64,000 bases of DNA from Pseudomonas nitroreducens (GCF_014204515.1 NZ_JACHLI010000009.1:168737-232736); one strand, 5' to 3'. Shown: positions 1 to 9,577, numbered from the stretch's first letter. Notes: generated by a model not told the origin, from the sequence alone. A program made the numbers and translations.

Positions 1-1513
1 CATCAGCAGGCTCACCGCGGCCCAGCCCAGCGCCTGCAGGTTGCTCAGACCTTCGAGCGCCAGCTGGACGGGAATCCCGCCGGCGATGATCAGGGCCAGC
101 AGCAGGGTTTCCCGGCGTGGCGCGGCAACCGGCCGGCACAGATAGACCAGCGCCGGGAACAACAGGGCCGCACTGGGGAAGCTGCGGTAGCGCGCATCGA
201 ACACCAGGCCGAGCATCAGCACCGCGCCGGCGAAACCCGCCGCCGCCAGCCACAGGCCGGCATGCCGCTCCAGGGCGGCGAAGGCCTTCGCCCGCCAGCC
301 CGAGCGGGCGGACAACGCCAGGCTGGCATGGGCCAGCACCAGCAGGTTGAGCCCCACCAGCGCCGCTGCCCACAGCCATTCGCCCCAGAAGCGGCTGGTG
401 ATCACCGACAGCTCCAGCCACAGGCCGATGCAGCCGGCACCCAGCGCGCTGGCCAGCGGCAGCAGCACGGCCGCGCGCGAGGAACCGGGACGACCGCCCA
501 GCAGCAGGCCGCCAAGCAGGATCACGCCGCCAAGCCCCAGCCACAGCGGCCAGTCCGGCAGGTTGCTGACCGGCCCGGCGAGCACGTTCTTCTCCTCGCG
601 GTCGGCACTGAACAGCCCCCAGTAACCACCCACCGCACCTTCGCTCTCGCGCTTCCACGGCTGGTCGAAGGCCTCGATCAGGTTGTAGTGCCAGCCCTTT
701 TCCTCGGCCAGGTGGACGAAGCCGCGGAGGAAACGCGCCTCGTTGACCCGGCTGGGCACCGCGGTCTCGCGCTGGCGGCCTTCGCTGGGCCAGCCGGTCT
801 CGCCGATGAAGACGTCCTTGGGCGCGAATTCGCGGCCGAAGTCCTCGCGCACCTGGGCCACATGGGCCAGCGCCGCGTCGATGTCGCGCGGCTGGTCCTC
901 CCAGTAGGGCAGCAGGTGGATGGTGACGAAGTCCACCGCCGGGGCGATTTCCGGGTGCTGGTGCCAGAACTCCCAGACATCGGCGTAGGTCACCGGCTGG
1001 CGCACCTGGGCCTTCACCTTGTGGATAAGTCCGGCCAGGTAGCGTCCGGTGACTTCCTTGCGCAGCAGGGTCTCGTTGCCGACGATCACCGATTGCACCA
1101 CGTCGGGGTACTGGTTGGCGGCCTTGATCAGAGCCTGGACCTCGCGCTCGGTATCCACCGGGTTGGCATTGACCCAGGCGCCGAGCATCAGCTTCAGGCC
1201 GTGCTTGCGGGCCAGTTCCGGGATGCCTTCCAGGCCGGTCATGGAATAGGTGCGCACACAGTCGAAACGCGTCGCCAGCAGGGCCAGGTCGGCGTCCATC
1301 TGCTGCGGGCGCAACACGAAGGGCTGGTCGAAGGGCGACTGGTCCTTGGCGAACGGGCTATAGGACGCGCACTGCAACTTGTGCGTGGCGGTGGCGGCGT
1401 CAGGCAGGATCACCGCCTTGCCCAGGCCGTACCAGAGCCCGCAGAGGGCGATCAGGGCAAGCATCAGGGCAAGGCAATAGGGCAGGAACGGAAAGCGCGA
1501 GGACTGGGGCATG
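1..1513 (-). CDS. Glycoside hydrolase family 17-like membrane protein (3' end outside window)
   Basis: Minus-strand frame that opens with ATG at 1513 and stays open to the window edge, so the C-terminus is missing (504 codons visible). The N-terminus has one hydrophobic segment (about residues 7-30). The next ~300 residues carry the two GH17 hallmarks: VIVGNE (presumed acid/base Glu) and FIGETGWPS (presumed nucleophile Glu). After about residue 325 the sequence becomes a run of Leu/Gly/Ala-rich membrane segments. This layout suggests a periplasm-facing beta-1,3-glucan hydrolase or transglycosylase fused to a membrane domain, as in Pseudomonas proteins linked to cyclic or periplasmic glucans. 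The GH17 fold is well supported; substrate and direction of catalysis are inferred. Confidence 0.85.
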
Positions 1514-1586
1514 GTGGCACGCAAGCCGGGGCGAGGCGCGCATCTTAGCAACGCCGCCGGCCGCCGTCAGTGCCTTCGCCGAGCAC

Positions 1587-1808
1587 TCAGGCGTGGCGAT
1601 GAATCCAGGGCTGCGCCGGTGCGGATTCGCTCGCCGTGCTGCCCTCGATGCGTTTCCAGAACTTCTCGTGGAAGTGGAAGCCCACCGCGTTGCACAGCGG
1701 CTCGACCACCGCCACCAGGCCGCCCACGGCGATGCTGCCGGTCAGCGCATAGGCGACGCTGAAGGCGATGACGAAGTGCATCAGGGTGAAGGTGACGGTC
1801 TTGAGCAT
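1587..1808 (-). CDS. DUF2061 small membrane protein
   Basis: A 73-residue protein beginning MLKTVTFTLMHFVIAF. Two hydrophobic segments (about residues 6-24 and 26-38) are followed by a His-rich stretch (VGFHFHEKFW) and a polar tail. Length, two-helix layout and the conserved V-E-P-x-x-N-x-x-x-F-x-x-H-E-x-x-W signature match DUF2061 inner-membrane proteins, whose function is unknown. ATG at 1808 is chosen because longer in-frame extensions lack the family pattern. A palindrome resembling a Fur site lies 18 nt upstream of the start, so iron-responsive control is possible. It is transcribed divergently from betX. Confidence 0.8.
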   Translation of the reverse strand: MLKTVTFTLMHFVIAFSVAYALTGSIAVGGLVAVVEPLCNAVGFHFHEKFWKRIEGSTASESAPAQPWIHRHA

Positions 1809-1825
1809 GGTGGCGATCCTCAATC

Positions 1826-1838
1826 GAGAATGATTCTC
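1826..1838. promoter_or_regulatory. Candidate Fur box
   Basis: GAGAATGATTCTC is a perfect 13-nt palindrome just upstream of the DUF2061 start. With one flanking base on each side it matches the 7-1-7 Fur consensus TGATAAT-N-ATTATCA at 10 of 14 positions. Whether Fur binds is inference. Confidence 0.45.
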
Positions 1839-2090
1839 CGTTGCTGAAAGACTACTGCGCGGGAACCCCCGCGGGTAATCGAGCCTCTGTATGGAGGCGA
1901 TAGGCCGCCAGTGCCGTCGTGAATGGAATGGCGCGGTCGTGGATGGACGGTTTCTGTCGTGGATCGGACCGTTTGGCGTCGCTCTCAGAGCAGTTCGCCA
2001 GCAGCGGGCGCCGATCATGAAGGGGCGGCCAAGACCGCGAAATGCGCCGGGTTCGCCCAGGCGCGCCGATAACATCACGGGGAGAAAACC

Positions 2091-2945
2091 ATGCGAATGA
2101 TGCGACGCCTGTTGGGCCTGGGCGCAGGGCTGGTGCTGTCGGCGGCTGCCGGGCTGGCCGGTGCGGCGGCCAAGCCGGAAATCACCATCGGTTACGTGGA
2201 CGGCTGGTCGGACAGCGTGGCGACCACCCACGTTGCCGCCGAGATCATGCGCGAGAAGCTCGGCTACCAGGTCAAGCTGATGCCGGTCGCCGCCGGGATC
2301 ATGTGGCAGGGCGTGGCGCGCGGCAAGCTCGATGCCATGCTCTCGGCCTGGCTGCCGGTGACCCACGGCGCCTACTACGAGAAGATGAAGGACAAGGTGG
2401 TCAACCTGGGCGTGAACTACCCGGGCGCGAAGATCGGCCTGATCGTGCCCGAGTACGTGAAAGCCAACAGCATCGCGGACCTCAACGCACAGAAGGACGA
2501 TTTCGGCGGCCGCATCGTCGGCATCGACGCCGGCGCCGGGGTGATGCTCAAGACCGACCAGGCGATCAAGGACTACGGCCTGGACTACAAGCTGGTGGCC
2601 AGTTCCGGCAGCGGCATGATCTCCGAGCTGACCCGCGCGGAGAACGACAAGAAGGCCGTGGCGGTGACCGGCTGGATTCCGCACTGGATGTTCGCCAAGT
2701 GGAAACTGAAGTTCCTCGAGGACCCGAAAAAGGTCTACGGCGAAGAAGAGCACGTCGACAGCGTGGCCAACCCGGCGCTGGAGAAGAAGGCCCCGGAAGT
2801 CTGGGCCTTCCTGAAGAAATTCCAGTGGAAGGACGGCCAGGAAATCGGCGAAGTCATGCTCGCCGTGCAGAACGGCGAGAAGCCGGAAGTGGCCGCGAAG
2901 AAGTGGGTCGAGGCGCATCCGGATCGCGTGAAGGAATGGCTGTAA
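2091..2945 (+). CDS. betX: Glycine betaine-binding periplasmic protein (BetX-like)
   Basis: A 284-residue OpuAC-family substrate-binding protein. Residues 1-25 form a typical signal peptide (Arg-rich start, LLGLGAGLVLSAAAGLAGA core, Ala-x-Ala end). The mature part starts PEITIGYVDGWSDSVATTHV, the usual opening of betaine/quaternary-amine binders. It would capture betaine in the periplasm for an ABC importer encoded elsewhere, since no permease or ATPase gene is adjacent. The ATG at 2091 follows a GGGGAGAAAA ribosome-binding site. The downstream acetate-uptake genes match the betX neighbourhood remembered from P. aeruginosa, where BetX is betaine-specific. A strong terminator follows, so it is probably monocistronic. 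Confidence 0.85.
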   Translation: MRMMRRLLGLGAGLVLSAAAGLAGAAAKPEITIGYVDGWSDSVATTHVAAEIMREKLGYQVKLMPVAAGIMWQGVARGKLDAMLSAWLPVTHGAYYEKMKDKVVNLGVNYPGAKIGLIVPEYVKANSIADLNAQKDDFGGRIVGIDAGAGVMLKTDQAIKDYGLDYKLVASSGSGMISELTRAENDKKAVAVTGWIPHWMFAKWKLKFLEDPKKVYGEEEHVDSVANPALEKKAPEVWAFLKKFQWKDGQEIGEVMLAVQNGEKPEVAAKKWVEAHPDRVKEWL

Positions 2946-2975
2946 GCGGCTAGATCGCTCGCCCACGCGACACAG

Positions 2976-3017
2976 AAAAATCCCCCGCGAACCCTTCGGT
3001 TCGCGGGGGATTTTTTT
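2976..3017 (+). terminator. Rho-independent terminator after betX
   Basis: A GC-rich hairpin with arms of about 18 nt (core CCCCCGCGAACC / GGTTCGCGGGGG, loop CTTC) followed by a seven-T run. It starts about 30 nt after the betX stop. Confidence 0.93.
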
Positions 3018-3066
3018 ATGCGCAAGCGTCTATTCCGGGCTTGTTCGCAACAGCAGGCCAATCGCT

Positions 3067-3080
3067 ACGACTAAAGTCGT
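3067..3080. promoter_or_regulatory. Palindrome upstream of DUF485-actP
   Basis: ACGACT-AA-AGTCGT is a perfect inverted repeat about 78 nt before the DUF485 start. Acetate permease genes in Pseudomonas are two-component controlled, so this may be an operator. No protein can be assigned from sequence. Confidence 0.3.
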
Positions 3081-3148
3081 CTGGAGAGCTTGCAGCGCTC
3101 CAATAAATTAGGGATCGACGACATCCGCGTCATCCCCGCTGTGAGGAC

Positions 3149-3156
3149 AAGAACAA
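3149..3156 (+). promoter_or_regulatory. Candidate Crc/Hfq CA motif at DUF485-actP start
   Basis: AAGAACAA fits the AAnAAnAA catabolite-activity motif and lies immediately before the ATG at 3158, within the ribosome-binding region. Crc/Hfq blocks translation at such sites in Pseudomonas; its use here is inferred. Confidence 0.45.
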
Positions 3157-3157
3157 A

Positions 3158-3469
3158 ATGAACGACAGCATCTACCAGCGGATTGATACCAATCCGCGCT
3201 TCAAAGAGCTGGTGGCCAAGCGCGAGCGATTCGCCTGGCTGCTCTCCCTGATCATGTTGGGCCTGTACGTGGTCTTCATCCTGCTCATCGCCTTCCAGCC
3301 GCAGCTGCTGGGCGCGAAGATCAGCGCCGACTCGTCCGTCACCTGGGGCATCCCCATGGGCGTCGGGCTGATCCTCTCGGCCTTCGTGCTGACCGGCATC
3401 TACGTGCGCCGGGCGAACGGTGAATTCGACCGCCTCAACCAGGAAATCCTCAAGGAGGCCCAGCAATGA
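3158..3469 (+). CDS. DUF485 membrane protein, acetate permease partner
   Basis: A 103-residue protein with two transmembrane helices (about 25-47 and 62-85), matching the DUF485/YjcH family. Its last four bases overlap the start of the acetate permease gene (ATGA), indicating translational coupling. In enterobacteria and pseudomonads the homologue sits directly upstream of actP; its role is not settled but is thought to support acetate uptake. A candidate Crc/Hfq motif overlaps its ribosome-binding region. Confidence 0.88.
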   Translation: MNDSIYQRIDTNPRFKELVAKRERFAWLLSLIMLGLYVVFILLIAFQPQLLGAKISADSSVTWGIPMGVGLILSAFVLTGIYVRRANGEFDRLNQEILKEAQQ

Positions 3470-5133
3470 AAGGCCGAATTTCTGCCCTCGCTCTGGCCGG
3501 CATTTTACCAGTGCTCTGGGCCCCATCACTCTGGGCTGACGCCCTCACCGGCGAGGTACAGCGCCAGCCGCTGAACGTCTCCGCCATCGTCATGTTCGTC
3601 GCCTTCGTCGGCCTGACCCTGTGCATCACCTACTGGGCCTCCAAGCGCAGCAAGTCCGCCGCTGACTTCTACACCGCCGGCGGCAGCATCACCGGTTTCC
3701 AGAACGGCCTGGCGATCGCTGGCGACTACATGTCCGCCGCGTCCTTCCTCGGCATTTCCGCGCTGGTGTTCACCTCTGGCTACGACGGCCTGATCTACTC
3801 CATCGGCTTCCTCGTCGGCTGGCCGATCATCCTCTTCCTGATCGCCGAACGCCTGCGCAACCTGGGCAAGTACACCTTCGCTGACGTGGCGTCCTACCGC
3901 CTCAAGCAGAAGGACATCCGCACCCTGTCGGCCTGCGGTTCGCTGGTGGTGGTGGCCTTCTACCTGATCGCGCAGATGGTCGGCGCCGGCAAGCTGATCG
4001 AGCTGCTGTTCGGCCTGAACTACCACGTCGCGGTGGTGCTGGTCGGCATCCTGATGGTGCTCTACGTGCTGTTCGGCGGCATGCTTGCCACCACCTGGGT
4101 ACAGATCATCAAGGCCGTGCTGCTGCTCTCGGGCGCCACCTTCATGGCGATCATGGTGCTCAAGCACGTCAACTTCGACATCAGCACGCTGTTCTCCGAA
4201 GCCATCAAGGTCCACCCCAAGGGCGAGGCCATCATGAGCCCCGGCGGCCTGGTGAAGGACCCGATCTCGGCGTTCTCCCTGGGCTTTGCGCTGATGTTCG
4301 GCACCGCTGGCCTGCCGCACATCCTGATGCGCTTCTTCACCGTCAGTGACGCCAAGGAAGCCCGCAAGTCGGTGTTCTTCGCCACGGGCTTCATCGGCTA
4401 CTTCTACATCCTGACCTTCATCATCGGCTTCGGCGCGATCCTGCTGGTCAGCACCAATCCTGACTTCAAGGACGCCACCGGCGCGCTGCTGGGCGGCAAC
4501 AACATGGCCGCGGTGCACCTGGCCGATGCCGTGGGCGGCAGCCTGTTCCTCGGCTTCATCTCCGCCGTGGCCTTCGCCACCATCCTCGCGGTGGTTGCCG
4601 GCCTGACCCTGGCCGGTGCCTCGGCGGTGTCCCACGACCTGTACGCCAGCGTGATCAAGGGCGGCAAGGCCAACGAGAAGGATGAACTGCGCGTCTCGAA
4701 GATCACCACCGTGTGCCTGGGTGTGGTCGCGATCGTGCTCGGCATCCTGTTCGAGAAGCAGAACATCGCCTTCATGGTCGGCCTGGCCTTCTCCATCGCC
4801 GCCAGCTGCAACTTCCCGGTGCTGCTGCTCTCCATGTACTGGAAGAAGCTGACCACCCGTGGCGCGAAGATCGGCGGCTGGCTCGGCCTGATCACCGCGG
4901 TGACCCTGATGATCCTCGGCCCGACCATCTGGGTGCAGATCCTCGGCCACGAGAAAGCCATCTACCCGTACGAATACCCGGCGCTGTTCTCCATGGCCGT
5001 GGCCTTCATCGGTATCTGGTTCTTCTCCATCACCGACAAGTCGACTGCTGCCGACGAAGAGCGCGCGCGCTTCTTCCCGCAGTTCATCCGTTCGCAGACC
5101 GGCCTGGGGGCCAGTGGCGCAGCCGCCCACTGA
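3466..5133 (+). CDS. actP: Cation/acetate symporter ActP
   Basis: A 555-residue member of the sodium:solute symporter (SSS) family. The N-terminal hydrophobic leader ends near WADALTGEV, followed by about 13 membrane helices. SSS features include [21 protein letters not shown] near residue 65 and [15 protein letters not shown] near residue 283, both typical of ActP/YjcG. It imports acetate and other short monocarboxylates with a cation across the inner membrane. It is coupled to the DUF485 gene by a 4-bp overlap and closed by a strong terminator, so the two genes form an operon. Length is normal for the family. A second SSS substrate cannot be excluded. Confidence 0.9.
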   Translation: MKGRISALALAGILPVLWAPSLWADALTGEVQRQPLNVSAIVMFVAFVGLTLCITYWASKRSKSAADFYTAGGSITGFQNGLAIAGDYMSAASFLGISALVFTSGYDGLIYSIGFLVGWPIILFLIAERLRNLGKYTFADVASYRLKQKDIRTLSACGSLVVVAFYLIAQMVGAGKLIELLFGLNYHVAVVLVGILMVLYVLFGGMLATTWVQIIKAVLLLSGATFMAIMVLKHVNFDISTLFSEAIKVHPKGEAIMSPGGLVKDPISAFSLGFALMFGTAGLPHILMRFFTVSDAKEARKSVFFATGFIGYFYILTFIIGFGAILLVSTNPDFKDATGALLGGNNMAAVHLADAVGGSLFLGFISAVAFATILAVVAGLTLAGASAVSHDLYASVIKGGKANEKDELRVSKITTVCLGVVAIVLGILFEKQNIAFMVGLAFSIAASCNFPVLLLSMYWKKLTTRGAKIGGWLGLITAVTLMILGPTIWVQILGHEKAIYPYEYPALFSMAVAFIGIWFFSITDKSTAADEERARFFPQFIRSQTGLGASGAAAH

Positions 5134-5151
5134 TCGCCTGAGCTAACCTGC

Positions 5152-5190
5152 CGGGGCCGGAGGTGGAAACACCTCCGGCCCCGCTTTTTT
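5152..5190 (+). terminator. Rho-independent terminator after actP
   Basis: A perfect 14-bp stem (5152-5165 with 5170-5183), GAAA tetraloop and six Ts. It separates actP from the next gene. Confidence 0.95.
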
Positions 5191-5208
5191 GACTGGGATG
5201 AATAAGGG

Positions 5209-6999
5209 ATGTCCGACGATTTCAACTTCGCCTCACCACCCTTCGACCAGCTCCGCCCGCTGGAACGCGAGCAGCTGCGCGATGCGCTGAGCGTGGGTTA
5301 CTACACGGTCGACGAAGTGCTGCTGGAAGCCGGTGCGCCGGTGCCCTGCCTGTTCGTGCTGCTGAAGGGCGTGATCGAGGAGCGCGGCGAGGACGGCAAG
5401 CTGTTCGCCCAGTACGGCGCCGAAGACCTGTTCGACGTGCGCGGGCTGTTCTCCGGCAGCAGCAAGCACCGCTACCAGGCGGTGGAAGAGAGCATCGTCT
5501 ACGAACTGCCGGCGAGCACGTTCCACCAGCTGTGCACGGACAACCCGCAGTTCGCCCGCTTCTTCCGCGCGGACCTGGCCAGCAAGCGCCAGCTGGAGCG
5601 CCGCGACGGGCAGAACCTGGCCGAATTCATCCTCACCCGTATCGCCCCCGAACACCTGTTGCCGGCCATCGAAGTCGAACCTTCCCTAGCGCTCGGCGAC
5701 GCGGCACGTCTGCAACTGAGTCGCGGCGCGGACGCGTTACTGGTGCGCGAGGACGGCGCGCTGGGCATCGTCACCCGCACCGACCTGATGACTGCGCACT
5801 TCCGCGATGGCTTCAGCGAGACACAACCCATCGGTCCGCTGGCGCACCGGCCGCTGAGCCATGTCGAGCTGGGCGATTTTCTCTTCGACGCGATGATCCT
5901 CATGACCCGCCAGCGCATCGAGCGCGTGGCGGTGTGCGAGGGGGGCAGGGTGGTCGGCCTGCTGCACCTGACCCAGGTGCTCAGCCTGTTCTCCACCCAT
6001 TCCCACGTGCTGGCGCTGCGCATTGCCCGTGCCGAGAGCGAGGCCGAGCTGCGCGCCGCCGCCGAGACCCTGCACACGCTGATCGCCACGCTGGCGGGCA
6101 ATGGCATCCGCCTGCGTTTCATCATGCAGCTGGTCAGCGCGCTCAACGAACAGCTGCTCGAGCGCCTGTTCGAACTGCAGGTGCCGCCGGTGCTGCGCGG
6201 CCGCTGCTGTCTGCTGGTGATGGGCAGCGAAGGGCGTGCGGAGCAATTGCTCAAGACCGACCAGGACAATGCGCTGATCCTCGACGACGGCCTGCCGGTG
6301 GAGCAGGGCCTGCTGCTGATGCAGCGCTTCTCCGCCGCGCTGCTGGAGTTCGGTTATCCGCCGTGCCCAGGCGGCGTGATGGCCAGCCGGCCGGAGTGGT
6401 GCAAGCCGTTGTCGGAGTGGCAACGCGAGTTGCGCGAGCTGCCGCTGCAAGGCCGCCCGGAACAGCTGATGCGCCTGTCGATCCTCGCCGATGCCTGGCC
6501 GGTGGCGGGCAGCCGAAGGCTGTTCGACAGCCTGCGCGAATGCCTGTACCAGTTGGCCGGCGACAGCAGCCGCTGGATGAGCGACCTGGCTCTGCCGGCG
6601 CTGCAGTTCGATACGCCGCTGACCTTCCTCGGCCAGCTCAAGACCCAGGACGCGCAACTGGATGTGAAGCGTGGCGGCCTCTTCCCCATCGTCCATGGCG
6701 CCCGCGTGCTGGCCGTGCGCGAAGGGCTGGAGGAGCGCGGCACGCTCGCTCGCCTCGCTGCACTGAAGGCGCTCGGCGTGCTGGATGAAACGCTGGCGGA
6801 CAACCTGATGGAAGCCTTCGAATTGTTCCTCCAACTGCGTCTGCGCCAGCAACTGGACGGCCAGCGCGATGGCCGCGAGCAGGGGCTCGACGTGTCCCGT
6901 CTCAGCCGCCACGAGCGCGACCTGCTGCGCTTCGGCTTGCACACCGTGAAGAAGTTCAAGCAGAGCCTGTCCCGTCAATTCCACCTGGAGACCCGATGA
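5209..6999 (+). CDS. Cyclic-nucleotide-binding/CBS/DUF294 nucleotidyltransferase-like regulator
   Basis: A 596-residue cytoplasmic protein with four parts. Residues ~10-130 form a cNMP-binding-like jelly roll. Residues ~155-275 form a CBS pair. A DUF294 GlnD-like nucleotidyltransferase core carries MGSEGRAEQLLKTDQDNAL near residue 337, with the G-S and D-x-D metal-binding pattern. A helical DUF294 C-terminal domain completes it. Such proteins are predicted signal transducers for carbon-source transport and sit beside actP or the exonuclease gene in many proteobacteria. The ATG follows AAGGG very closely. The 3' end overlaps the exonuclease gene by 4 bp, indicating coupling. The ligand and modified target are unknown. 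Confidence 0.85.
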   Translation: MSDDFNFASPPFDQLRPLEREQLRDALSVGYYTVDEVLLEAGAPVPCLFVLLKGVIEERGEDGKLFAQYGAEDLFDVRGLFSGSSKHRYQAVEESIVYELPASTFHQLCTDNPQFARFFRADLASKRQLERRDGQNLAEFILTRIAPEHLLPAIEVEPSLALGDAARLQLSRGADALLVREDGALGIVTRTDLMTAHFRDGFSETQPIGPLAHRPLSHVELGDFLFDAMILMTRQRIERVAVCEGGRVVGLLHLTQVLSLFSTHSHVLALRIARAESEAELRAAAETLHTLIATLAGNGIRLRFIMQLVSALNEQLLERLFELQVPPVLRGRCCLLVMGSEGRAEQLLKTDQDNALILDDGLPVEQGLLLMQRFSAALLEFGYPPCPGGVMASRPEWCKPLSEWQRELRELPLQGRPEQLMRLSILADAWPVAGSRRLFDSLRECLYQLAGDSSRWMSDLALPALQFDTPLTFLGQLKTQDAQLDVKRGGLFPIVHGARVLAVREGLEERGTLARLAALKALGVLDETLADNLMEAFELFLQLRLRQQLDGQRDGREQGLDVSRLSRHERDLLRFGLHTVKKFKQSLSRQFHLETR

Positions 7000-7622
7000 A
7001 CGCCTGTGTCACTGCGCCCGATCCGCAATGGTCCGCCTGGCGCCGCCGTCTCTACTGGTGGCGGCACGATCCGGCGGAGGCCGAAGAGCTGGTCTCGCTG
7101 GACCTGGAAACCACCAGCCTCGACCCGCGCAAGGCCGACATCCTCAGCATCGGCGCGGTGGTGATCCGCCACGGCAAACTGATCCTCGGCGAGCGCCTGG
7201 AACTGCTGGTGGAGCCGCCGCCGTCGCTGGACGGCGAGTCGATCCGCATCCACAAGCTGCGCCGCGCCGATCTCGAAGGCCAGTTGCCGCTGGTGGAAGC
7301 GTTGCGCCGGGTGCAGGCGTTCATTGGTGAGCGGCCGCTGCTGGGCTATTACCTGTCCTTCGATGTTGCCGTGCTGCGCCGGCATCTGCGCGAGCAATTC
7401 AACGCGCGGCTGGACAACCCCCGCGTGGAAGTCTCCGAGATCTACCACCGCAAGATGAGCCGACGCTTCCCCGACCTGCACCTGGACCTGCGCTTCGACA
7501 CCCTGGCGCGCAACCTGGAAATCCCCATCGAAGGCCGCCACACCGCCATCGGCGATGCACGCACCGCCGCGCTGATGTTCCTGCGCCTGCGCAAGGGTTC
7601 GCTGCCGCGCGACCTGAGCTGA
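6996..7622 (+). CDS. DnaQ-like 3'-5' exonuclease (DEDDh)
   Basis: A 208-residue exonuclease of the DNA polymerase III epsilon type. ExoI is seen in SLDLETTSLDP (Asp and Glu), an internal Asp in YYLSFDVAVLRRH, and ExoIII in GRHTAIGDARTAA (His and Asp), so all DEDDh catalytic residues are present. It has no polymerase-binding tail and is probably a stand-alone nuclease rather than the replicative proofreader. It overlaps the CBS/DUF294 gene by 4 bp (ATGA), a pairing conserved in pseudomonads. Confidence 0.88.
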   Translation: MNACVTAPDPQWSAWRRRLYWWRHDPAEAEELVSLDLETTSLDPRKADILSIGAVVIRHGKLILGERLELLVEPPPSLDGESIRIHKLRRADLEGQLPLVEALRRVQAFIGERPLLGYYLSFDVAVLRRHLREQFNARLDNPRVEVSEIYHRKMSRRFPDLHLDLRFDTLARNLEIPIEGRHTAIGDARTAALMFLRLRKGSLPRDLS

Positions 7623-7742
7623 TTCGCAGCGCGCGCAGATTGTTTGAATCTTCCGCGCGCATCGCCAGTCGGAATCTACAAGCGCTGGCCACTCGCACCC
7701 CGCGAGCCACCGCCCCTCGTCGACTGAAAGAGGAGAGACGAT

Positions 7743-7901
7743 ATGGGACTCGGGACCATCCTGTTGATCATTCTGATCCTGATGCTGATTGGCGGCCTGC
7801 CGGTCTTCCCCCACTCGCGCAACTGGGGCTATGGCCCGTCGGGCATCATCGGCGTGGTGCTGGTCGTGCTGCTGATATTGCTGTTGCTCGGGCGGATCTG
7901 A
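7743..7901 (+). CDS. DUF3309 small membrane protein
   Basis: A 52-residue protein that is almost entirely two membrane helices joined by the polar loop PHSRNWGYGPSG. The segment between GGLPVFPHSRNWGYGPSG and the Leu-rich C-terminus is the DUF3309 signature. A strong AGAGGAG ribosome-binding site precedes the ATG. Function is unknown; the family is often stress-linked, which is inference. Confidence 0.8.
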   Translation: MGLGTILLIILILMLIGGLPVFPHSRNWGYGPSGIIGVVLVVLLILLLLGRI

Positions 7902-7939
7902 CCGGACGCCTCTGCGCAATCCGTCGAACCCCGTCGCCC

Positions 7940-8077
7940 AACCCTTTCCCTGAAGGAGAGGGTTGGGTGAGGGGGAGGCGTTGCGTCCGACGCATCGCGG
8001 ATAAATCCGCTCCTACGCATGTACCGCGCGCATGCACCGCGGCATCCCGGTACGTAGGAGCGGACTCCGTCCGCGAT
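7940..8077. repeat. REP-type palindromic repeats
   Basis: A CCCTTTCCCTGAAGGAGAGGG-like hairpin lies at 7940-7972. It is followed by two facing copies of the GTAGGAGCGGA...TCCGCGAT family, at 7994-8016 (reverse) and 8054-8077 (forward). These short imperfect palindromes recur in intergenic gaps of this window. No gene was seen in 7902-8198. Confidence 0.75.
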
Positions 8078-8198
8078 CGCTCCACCCTCGCTCCTGCCCC
8101 CACGTCACAGCGCCGATACGCCGCAGGGTGATTCGTCGCACAGCCCACCGCCCCACCCTGTACTACCATTAAGCCTTTGCCTTCAGGGAGTTGCGCGG

Positions 8199-8498
8199 AT
8201 GCTGGGTGTTGTACTGGTCGTCCTGGGCGTCATGTGGCTGTTGGTCCAATGCGGGCTGGGCCTGCCGCCGCTGGCCGAAGCCATGACCCTGGACCCGGTG
8301 GCCGATCCCGATCGCTATTGGCAGTTCGCCTTCCTCGGCCCGGCCCTGCCGGTGGCCCTGGGCATCTTCCTGCTGCGTTACCGCATCCACGGATTCGCCC
8401 ATTTCAAGCGTGAGCGCATCAACTGCGCCGCCCATCTGCTGGTGTGCGCCGGCATTGCCCTGGTGCTGGGCAAGCTGTGCGTGCTCGTCCAGGCCTGA
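8199..8498 (+). CDS. Small integral membrane protein, unknown function
   Basis: A 99-residue protein with three hydrophobic segments (about 1-20, 45-62 and 79-97) separated by short polar loops (ADPDRYWQFAF and RYRIHGFAHFKRERIN). An AGGGAG ribosome-binding site is well placed before the ATG. Codon use matches the neighbours, so it is probably real, but I recognise no family motif. It stands alone between a REP cluster and the dehydrogenase gene. Confidence 0.65.
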   Translation: MLGVVLVVLGVMWLLVQCGLGLPPLAEAMTLDPVADPDRYWQFAFLGPALPVALGIFLLRYRIHGFAHFKRERINCAAHLLVCAGIALVLGKLCVLVQA

Positions 8499-8625
8499 GG
8501 GCCGATTTTCCGCGGGCTGTGGCGGCGGTTTGCCGGGGGCATTCAGCGCCCTGATTTCGCCGCTGGGAGGGCAGGGCCTTGGTTACACTTCGGCCCAGGT
8601 CCTAACAAGAAAGGCAAACCTCCCC

Positions 8626-9438
8626 ATGCAAAATCGCATCATGATCACCGGCGCCGGTTCCGGCCTCGGACGCGAAATCGCCCTGCGCTGGGCCCGCGAG
8701 GGCTGGCAGCTGGCACTGGCCGACGTCAACGAGGCGGGCCTTGTGGAAACCCTCAAACTCGTGCGCGCGGCCGGCGGTGACGGCTTCACCCAGCGCTGCG
8801 ACGTGCGCGACTACAGCCAGCTGACCCAGCTGGCGCAGTCCTGCGAAGAGAAATTCGGCGGCATCGACATCATCGTCAACAACGCCGGTGTCGCCTCCGG
8901 CGGCTTCTTCAGCGAGCTGTCGCTGGAAGACTGGGACTGGCAGATCTCGATAAACCTGATGGGCGTGGTCAAGGGCTGCAAGGCCTTCCTGCCGCTGCTG
9001 GAGAAGAGCAAGGGGCGCATCATCAACATCGCCTCCATGGCCGCGCTGATGCAGGGCCCGGCAATGAGCAACTACAACGTGGCCAAGGCCGGCGTGGTGG
9101 CGCTCTCGGAAAGCCTGCTGGCCGACCTCAGCCTGGTGGACGTGAAGGTCCACGTGGTCTGCCCGTCGTTCTTCCAGACCAACCTGCTGGACTCCTTCCG
9201 CGGCCCCAGCCCGGAGATGAAGACCCAGGTCGGCAAGCTGCTGGAAAGCTCGCCGATCAGCGCCGCCGACATCGCCGACTACATCCACCAGGAAGTGGCC
9301 CGCGACGTGTTCATGATCCTGCCCCACGAACAGGGCCGCATGGCCTGGCAGATCAAGCAGCAGAACCCCCAGGCGCTCTACGACGAGATGGCGAAGATGG
9401 CCGAGAAGATGCAGGCCAAGCGTCGCAGTCTTTCCTGA
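8626..9438 (+). CDS. Short-chain dehydrogenase/reductase
   Basis: A 270-residue classical SDR. The cofactor motif TGAGSGLG (residues 7-14) is followed by the NNAG motif near residue 85, the active-site Ser in IASMAAL and the YxxxK pair in YNVAK. No Arg follows the glycine motif at the position typical of NADP enzymes, while Asp in LADVNEAG (about residue 36) suggests NAD preference. Substrate cannot be told from sequence. An AAGAAAGG ribosome-binding site and the normal SDR N-terminus support the ATG at 8626 over longer in-frame starts. A terminator follows at 9544. Confidence 0.88.
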   Translation: MQNRIMITGAGSGLGREIALRWAREGWQLALADVNEAGLVETLKLVRAAGGDGFTQRCDVRDYSQLTQLAQSCEEKFGGIDIIVNNAGVASGGFFSELSLEDWDWQISINLMGVVKGCKAFLPLLEKSKGRIINIASMAALMQGPAMSNYNVAKAGVVALSESLLADLSLVDVKVHVVCPSFFQTNLLDSFRGPSPEMKTQVGKLLESSPISAADIADYIHQEVARDVFMILPHEQGRMAWQIKQQNPQALYDEMAKMAEKMQAKRRSLS

Positions 9439-9477
9439 TTTCGCCCCCTTTCGGTGCAGTGAAAGACGGGGCTTGCC

Positions 9478-9515
9478 CAGGCCGGTGCAAAGGGTTAGTT
9501 TTAGTCACCGGCCTG
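9478..9515. repeat. Inverted repeat after the SDR gene
   Basis: Perfect 10-bp arms CAGGCCGGTG / CACCGGCCTG with an 18-nt AT-richer loop and no T tract. It lies between the SDR stop and the terminator. Confidence 0.4.
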
Positions 9516-9543
9516 CCTGGCTGATGTACGTTGGACCCCGGTG

Positions 9544-9577
9544 AAAGCCCCGCTCATTTCGCGGGGCTTTTGCTTTT
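9544..9577 (+). terminator. Rho-independent terminator after the SDR gene
   Basis: Stem AAAGCCCCGC / GCGGGGCTTT with a 7-nt loop, followed by TGCTTTTT. Confidence 0.88.

Noticed and set aside
3526..5130. 534-codon open frame on the minus strand
   Set aside because: It is antisense to actP and its translation is His/Asp/Gln-rich low complexity typical of a GC-rich shadow frame.
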